From Lutjanus erythropterus (Eukaryota > Chordata > Actinopteri > Lutjaniformes > Lutjanidae): a stretch of 64,000 bases of DNA. Made by a program: the position numbers and the translations under genes. The DNA lies in NCBI GenBank assembly GCA_020091685.1, contig CM034599.1, positions 27,031,922-27,095,921 on the forward strand, read 5' to 3'. The notes under the pieces are model-generated. The model ran no database searches. It worked only from the letters and a program-made list of their open reading frames with translations, and was not told where the DNA came from. Within the stretch, counting starts at the first letter, position 1; the number at the start of each line of letters is the position of its first letter. Of the stretch, positions 61,401 through 64,000 are shown piece by piece.

Positions 61401-64000
61401 ATAAGGAAATGGCTGCAACATCAGCGGCTATTGAGGAGGCAGTACGCAGAATTGACGTAAGTGGTGTAGATCTCACCTCAAGATGTACTGTTATTGTCCA
61501 TCATGAATATACCTGTGATATTGTACACTGAGTCTGTTGTATCTGATAAATGTCTTGTATGACTCTGTATTTAGGAAATGATGAATCAAGCACGAAAAGA
61601 CACAACAGGAATAAAACTGGAGGTCAATGAAAGGTTTGTTTATTTTTTTCAAAATTAGTTACACACCAACTTGTAACAAAATGCATCAGTTCTTAAAGTT
61701 GTATTAAAATCAGGACTGTAACAGTTAAAGTCATCAGACCAATAATTATATATCATTTTTCAGTGAATGTTGTTAACTAAAGAAAAGGGCCACAACATAT
61801 AAATGACTGGTGTATATTTTAACTCTCTCCTATTTCTTTTACAGAATCCTGAACAGCTGCACAGATCTGATGAAGGTACTATAATTTGATGTTTCAACTG
61901 AACTACTTTTTTACTTTTATATTCTATCCCACATATATCCTATTTTTTATTAATGCTCTAATGAACTCTTCTCTTCTGTTATCATTCCCTCCTCCGTAGG
62001 CCATCCGCATGCTGATCATAGCATCCACAGACTTGCAGAAGGAGATCGTGGAGAGTGGGCGGGTGAGTCACACTGTTCTAATTTTGAATCCAAAGCTGCC
62101 TGCTTGGTTTTGTTTGAGTTCAACAGCTTCTGTTTCATCAAACCGGGAGGTGAGAGGTGTACTACAAAGCAAATTAGACATAGACAGCCTTTCTTAGCAT
62201 TAGCTGGCTCAACAAAATCTAAACCCCAGGTAACATCAGAGATAGCGAGTTTCACAATGATGGTCATCAACTTTCTTTTACCCAGGTTTTCTTGATCTCT
62301 GTTCCCATAAAAGGGGGCAGTTGGTGCATCATTTGTCTCTTCTTCCACATAAAATGGCGTGCAGCCTACGTCAGGCAAGAGGAACAGTTCATGAACACTG
62401 TTGCTGCAAACAAGCAGGGTTTGAAATGTAGTCATTTACTGAATACAAATTACATGGAAATTTTTGTAATTGGTAACATAATCATTGCATTAAAAAGATT
62501 ATTTGATCTGAATACTTCCAGTCCAGATTTTCACAAATATTTTTTCCTCTTGAAACATTTCCAAAACATTTCCAATGCAAATAAAAAGCATTTTTGCATA
62601 GGGTTCTCCACAAAGTGGAACACTTCTCTAAGAAGCCATGGATTTCAGATGCACTTTTCATAAGTTAAATAGACCATAGTTATCATGAAAAAAGTTTCAT
62701 AATTTGAAAATGGCCATATTTTAAATGCTTAATTAAAAATCTGATACAGTAATCATTGACAATGTAACTGTAATCTAATTATGGATTTTCAAACATAAAC
62801 TGGTCTGATTATAGTTTGTTATTTTTGTAACATTATCATGATTTCATGTTATGCATTACTGCAAATAAAACAGGAGAATGATGGCAGGAAATTGTTAATC
62901 TGGTAAATCTATAAGTTAATATATTACTTTACCACTCGGTGCACTCCCATTGCCTGTTATTTATTTCTAACATGACAGATGCAATCAACTAAGCAATTTT
63001 CTAATTGGTATTGTGTTAGCTCCAACAGCAGTTTGCATGACTTTTCTTGGTGATATTACTAATGTACGGCTTAACAGTTCTGCATGTATAAAGCATCACA
63101 TCAGCTTTGAATCTATATCATTTATAGAGGATATTGACAGGAAAATAATTCATAAGAAGGTGGTGCTTTTTACAGACTATTAAGTCTGAAACTCTTAACC
63201 TAAACCTCCTCTGTAGCAGAGTAGGTGTGCAGCATAATACCTGAATTTTGAAAACTCTGCATTAAGCCTCAAGACACCTTGTTTACTCATTAATCTTGCT
63301 TTTTTTTGGTACACCCTTCTGTTCTGCTCCAAACAACAAACGGGACTAACAGTACTGTTGTTTTGCTTGTTAAGGGTGCAGCCACCATAAAGGAGTTCTA
63401 CGCCAGAAACTCTCGCTGGACTGAGGGACTCATTTCTGCTGCCAAGGCTGTGGGATGGGGAGCCACAGAGATGGTGTAAGTTTTCTCAGTTAATGTATTT
63501 CATGTGGCACCATGTCAGTACTTGTAAGATTATAAAGAAAGTTTGGATTTAATTTTTTGTCATTACAACAAAAAGATAATTTCAGCAGCCAGAACATTTT
63601 TGTTACAGGGACACTTCACCTGGGCCCCCTGAATCATTTGGGGAAATAATTCAGGATACCCAGAAATTTGTCATATTTTTGAGCTAATTCTGAACCTTGC
63701 ACAAAATATGTAGCTGGGTATTGGCTAGAAGAGGATGCTATTATTCTTGCTGATAGCTTTGTAATTGTACTCATAGCTTGAAACAGACTTAGTAATGATT
63801 TATTGATGTTAAAATGTTAAGTGTAGCACCTGAAATGACTTGGCCATTAGCCATTGTGCCAAACTGTACCGTTTCCAGTTAAGTGGATTAAAGTGGTGTT
63901 TTTTCTTTACCTGCTTCTTCACAGGGAATCTGCCGATAAGGTGGTGCTGCATACTGGTAAATACGAGGAGCTGATTGTCTGCTCCCACGAGATCGCTGCG
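34113..64000 (+). CDS. hip1r: Huntingtin-interacting protein 1-related (HIP1R), coding exons 1-28, 3' end outside the window
   Basis: HIP1R is an endocytic adaptor that binds phosphoinositides through its ANTH domain, clathrin light chain through a central coiled coil, and F-actin through a C-terminal talin-like THATCH (I/LWEQ) domain; it restrains actin assembly at clathrin-coated pits. Exons: 34113-34205, 46335-46398, 47248-47390, 48078-48134, 48735-48815, 48941-49017, 49993-50054, 51496-51636, 51822-51879, 52535-52610, 53719-53886, 54020-54075, 54170-54242, 55047-55230, 55814-55902, 56012-56128, 57041-57142, 57336-57530, 58567-58714, 58919-59005, 59119-59226, 59409-59545, 61346-61456, 61575-61633, 61845-61875, 62000-62062, 63375-63475, 63925-64000 (cut by the edge). 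This is 919 codons in an unbroken frame; human HIP1R has 1,068 residues, so about 150 are missing. The start ATG gives MNTIRQVPTRVKTRR, matching the HIP1R N-terminus. ANTH: residues about 25-285 (VKEKHARRIILGTHREKGA, then CRLAPLIQVIQDCSHLYHF). An acidic linker with LIEVS and FDQTFGPPNG (about 300-360) is the HIP1R form, not the HIP1 form, which has DPF motifs. Coiled coil about 365-650; THATCH from about 770 (EELGDLVDKEMAATSAAIEE). The exon 2 donor (GTATCC) is weak. Intron 1 is 12.1 kb. Confidence 0.96.
34581..35043. mobile_element. MITE with AGAGCTGCAAC / GTTGCAGCCCT ends, copy 1 (HIP1R intron 1)
   Basis: Begins AGAGCTGCAACAATTGATAA and ends TTAGTTAGTTGCAGCCCT, an imperfect terminal inverted repeat. 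Internal phrases such as TTTATGACAGTAAATTGGAT and TCTTTGGATTGTGGGCAA recur at 41167-41603. No target duplication could be assigned. The family is non-autonomous. Confidence 0.6.
36251..37091. mobile_element. Foldback piggyBac-like MITE, copy A (HIP1R intron 1)
   Basis: An 841-base near-palindrome. The left arm GTGGGGTTGTATGAAGTACTT matches the reverse complement of AAGTACTTCATACAACCCCAC at the right end. AATATTTTCACCACTTTACC pairs with the later GTAAAGCAGTGAAAATATT, and GAACACAGGAGTTGC pairs with GCAACTCCTTTGTTC. The loop is near 36610-36680. The right flank carries TTAA (37092-37095); the left flank is TTAC, a probable mutated TTAA. TTAA target sites are the signature of piggyBac-type transposition. 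No transposase. Confidence 0.75.
37453..37477. repeat. GT dinucleotide microsatellite
   Basis: About twelve TG units in HIP1R intron 1, followed by an imperfect ATGTGTAG end. Confidence 0.9.
38900..39105 (+). mobile_element. Foldback piggyBac-like MITE, left arm only
   Basis: TAGGGATGG, GTGGGGTTGTATGAGGCACT, CTACAGTAGATAGCGGTC and GGGTCAGCAACAAAATGTA correspond to the left arm of copies A (36251) and B (49060). The right arm is missing, so the element is truncated. The neighbouring phrase GGGCTGCACAATTAATC at 39158 starts a different repeat. Confidence 0.65.
40233..40277 (+). CDS. Candidate alternative first coding exon of HIP1R
   Basis: Inside the 12-kb first intron a 45-base open stretch starts with ATG in an acceptable context (ACCAGGATGT) and reads MSKHVDTLLKPKDDK. 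It ends at a strong donor, AAG|GTAAGC. It ends in phase 0, the same phase as the canonical first exon (34205), so it would splice in frame to exon 2 (46335, LSSISKAINSTE). It cannot be an internal cassette exon starting at the AG before the ATG, because that would be 46 bases and would shift the frame. A promoter for it is not evident, and several out-of-frame ATGs precede it. This is inferred from sequence alone. Confidence 0.35.
41167..41603. mobile_element. MITE with AGAGCTGCAAT / GTTGCAGCCCT ends, copy 2 (HIP1R intron 1)
   Basis: Begins AGAGCTGCAATGATTAAG and ends ATTGTTAGTTGCAGCCCT. Shares TTTATGACAAACTGAACG and TCTTTGGGTTGTGGGCAA with copy 1 at 34581. A related, shorter piece may lie at 40745-40912. 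Confidence 0.6.
41760..42140. other. G+C-rich patch inside HIP1R intron 1
   Basis: Base composition rises clearly above the intron background, with CpG-containing stretches such as GCCAGAGCGCGGCCCCCAT and GAAGCGGGCGGGGGGAGTC. No reading frame with family resemblance and no repeat signature were found. Could be a regulatory element or alternative promoter region. Confidence 0.35.
42400..45180. other. Middle of HIP1R intron 1, mostly unrecognised AT-rich sequence
   Basis: I see no exon-like segment. MITE-like end phrases occur: ATCACAGCCCTAG at 43967, GCACAGCCCTAGTTCC near 44679, and TCACGATATCAATACATGG near 43078. These suggest decayed elements of undetermined extent. A small CTTCTTCTGAAGT tandem lies at about 44965-45000. 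Confidence 0.4.
45280..45559. repeat. Decayed MITE ending TTGTCGCAGCTCT (HIP1R intron 1)
   Basis: The internal phrase TCCACAACTCAAATATATTC resembles TCCACAACTCAAAGATATTA of the copy at 41167, and the right end TTGTCGCAGCTCT is the reverse complement of the family start AGAGCTGC. The left end is unclear. Confidence 0.5.
45560..46334. other. End of HIP1R intron 1, no recognisable content
   Basis: Contains a short GT repeat (about 45809-45821) and otherwise nothing identified before the exon 2 acceptor. Confidence 0.5.
46399..47247. other. HIP1R intron 2, no recognisable content
   Basis: AT-rich intron without recognised repeats. The donor GTATCC of exon 2 is weaker than consensus. Confidence 0.5.
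49060..49840. mobile_element. Foldback piggyBac-like MITE, copy B (HIP1R intron 6)
   Basis: A 781-base near-palindrome of the same family as 36251-37091. CCACCACTTTACTTTGCCATC pairs with GCATGGCAGAGCAAAGAGGTGG (about 49640), and CAGAACACAGGAATT with AACTCCAGTGTTCTG. Both flanks are TTAA (49056-49059 and 49841-49844), an exact piggyBac-type target duplication. Terminal bases are AGGGACAGTT on the left and AAGAATAGCT (reverse complement) on the right, so the termini have diverged. Non-coding. Confidence 0.8.
50055..51495. other. HIP1R intron 7 with decayed repeats
   Basis: At 50625-50705 a known fish repeat phrase (GAAGAGTCTGCACTTTATTC, CCAATGTATCAGCACCAAG) is present. At 50785 ACTGGTTCCCAGTCTGGGGA followed by GGACCCCCACTCG looks like the start of a hAT-type MITE of the 4955 kind, without a recognised partner end. 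The rest is unassigned. Confidence 0.45.
52180..52290 (+). repeat. LINE 3' tail fragment (HIP1R intron 9)
   Basis: The phrase TAAAGTACTTTGTAACATGT then AAGTGCTATACAAATTAAG is the usual end of LINE-derived repeats in fish. Confidence 0.5.
52800..53740 (-). mobile_element. LINE remnant with RT motif (HIP1R intron 10)
   Basis: On the minus strand, KYADDTELVGFLQ near 53545-53585 is the RT active-site block of a LINE. Further along, KRLQQRLFFLRKLNHFRSD (near 53250-53310) is the post-RT region. The plus-strand phrase AACTTTATTACCCCACAAGG near 52828 reads as the LINE 3' end. Frameshifts and stops make it inactive. Confidence 0.75.
54243..55046. other. HIP1R intron 13, no recognisable content
   Basis: Holds ATT trinucleotide repeats (54530-54550) and TTGCTA repeats (about 54740-54760). 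No transposon recognised. Confidence 0.5.
55231..55813. other. HIP1R intron 14, possible repeat start
   Basis: A phrase ACTGGGCACGAGAGGTCCTG with GGGTTAAAAGTCCCC shortly after resembles a tRNA-like B-box, and TGTGTTACGGCCCAGCCC follows. I could not define a full element. Confidence 0.3.
56129..57040. other. HIP1R intron 16, no recognisable content
   Basis: AT-rich intron. Nothing identified. Confidence 0.5.
57531..58566. other. HIP1R intron 18, no recognisable content
   Basis: A stop-free stretch of about 80 codons at 57932-58177 has no family resemblance and no splice-site support, so it is not called as coding. Confidence 0.5.
59825..60059. mobile_element. hAT-type MITE with 7-of-8 target duplication (HIP1R intron 22)
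   Basis: A 235-base element with ends CAGTGCTTCCCAAAC and GTTGGGAAACACTG plus one G, an imperfect terminal inverted repeat of the hAT CAGNGNTTCCCAA type. Flanks are ATTAAAAC (59817-59824) and GTTAAAAC (60060-60067), 7 of 8 identical. The internal GGGGCTGG and GGGGCATACC bits are as expected for this kind of element. Confidence 0.75.
60068..61345. other. Rest of HIP1R intron 22
   Basis: At about 60490-60550 TGGGGGTCACGAACACC and GGGGGGTCACAATTCAAAAG resemble pieces of another hAT-type MITE. Nothing else recognised. Confidence 0.4.
62063..63374. other. HIP1R intron 26, no recognisable content
   Basis: A 1.3-kb AT-rich intron between coding exons ending 62062 and starting 63375. No recognised repeat. 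Confidence 0.5.

Noticed and set aside
34113-64000. Assignment to HIP1 instead of HIP1R
   Set aside because: The N-terminus, LIEVS linker, FGPPNG phrase and RDLQIESLKR start of the coiled coil follow HIP1R, and HIP1's DPF and LMDMD motifs are missing. Synteny with KNTC1 and HCAR also supports HIP1R.

Overview
The window is a piece of a ray-finned fish chromosome, most likely a spiny-rayed (percomorph) teleost. This is inferred from vertebrate genes with many short GT-AG introns, an AT-rich background, and a dense mix of small DNA transposons (hAT-, piggyBac- and Tc1-like), LINE remnants and tRNA-derived SINEs. No bacterial, viral or organellar gene was seen. No species can be named from the sequence alone.

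Three protein-coding genes account for the coding content. (1) Positions 121-22191, plus strand: the last 46 coding exons (1,789 codons plus stop) of KNTC1/ROD, the large subunit of the RZZ kinetochore complex. The N-terminal beta-propeller exons lie before the window. (2) Positions 25325-26299, minus strand: an intronless 324-residue class A GPCR of the hydroxycarboxylic acid receptor family (HCAR1/2-like), convergent with KNTC1. (3) Positions 34113-64000, plus strand: the first 28 coding exons (919 codons) of HIP1R, an endocytic adaptor linking clathrin and actin. It is cut by the right edge inside the talin-like I/LWEQ (THATCH) domain. Every exon-exon junction in both multi-exon genes was checked for phase, and the frame stays open throughout.

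Layout: 1-22.3 kb is KNTC1, whose introns hold a nested LINE, several MITEs and a perfect 17-bp hairpin. 22.3-25.3 kb is a quiet convergent gap. 25.3-26.3 kb is the receptor. 26.5-33.6 kb is intergenic and full of repeats (Tc1-like remnant, two SINEs, LINE pieces). 33.6-34.2 kb is the HIP1R promoter and first exon with a consensus CRE. 34.2-46.3 kb is the 12-kb first intron of HIP1R, which carries repeats and a candidate alternative first coding exon at 40233-40277. 46.3-64 kb is the body of HIP1R.

The gene order KNTC1 - HCAR - HIP1R matches the human 12q24.31 order and orientation as I know it, except that DENR and CCDC62, which sit between HCAR1 and HIP1R in human, are not visible here. The three genes are not known to work in a common pathway; this is conserved synteny and not a functional cluster. 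The most useful leads are the candidate alternative HIP1R start exon, the well-delimited transposon families with target-site duplications, and two consecutive in-frame stop-free KNTC1 introns. I did not find a convincing new biological system.
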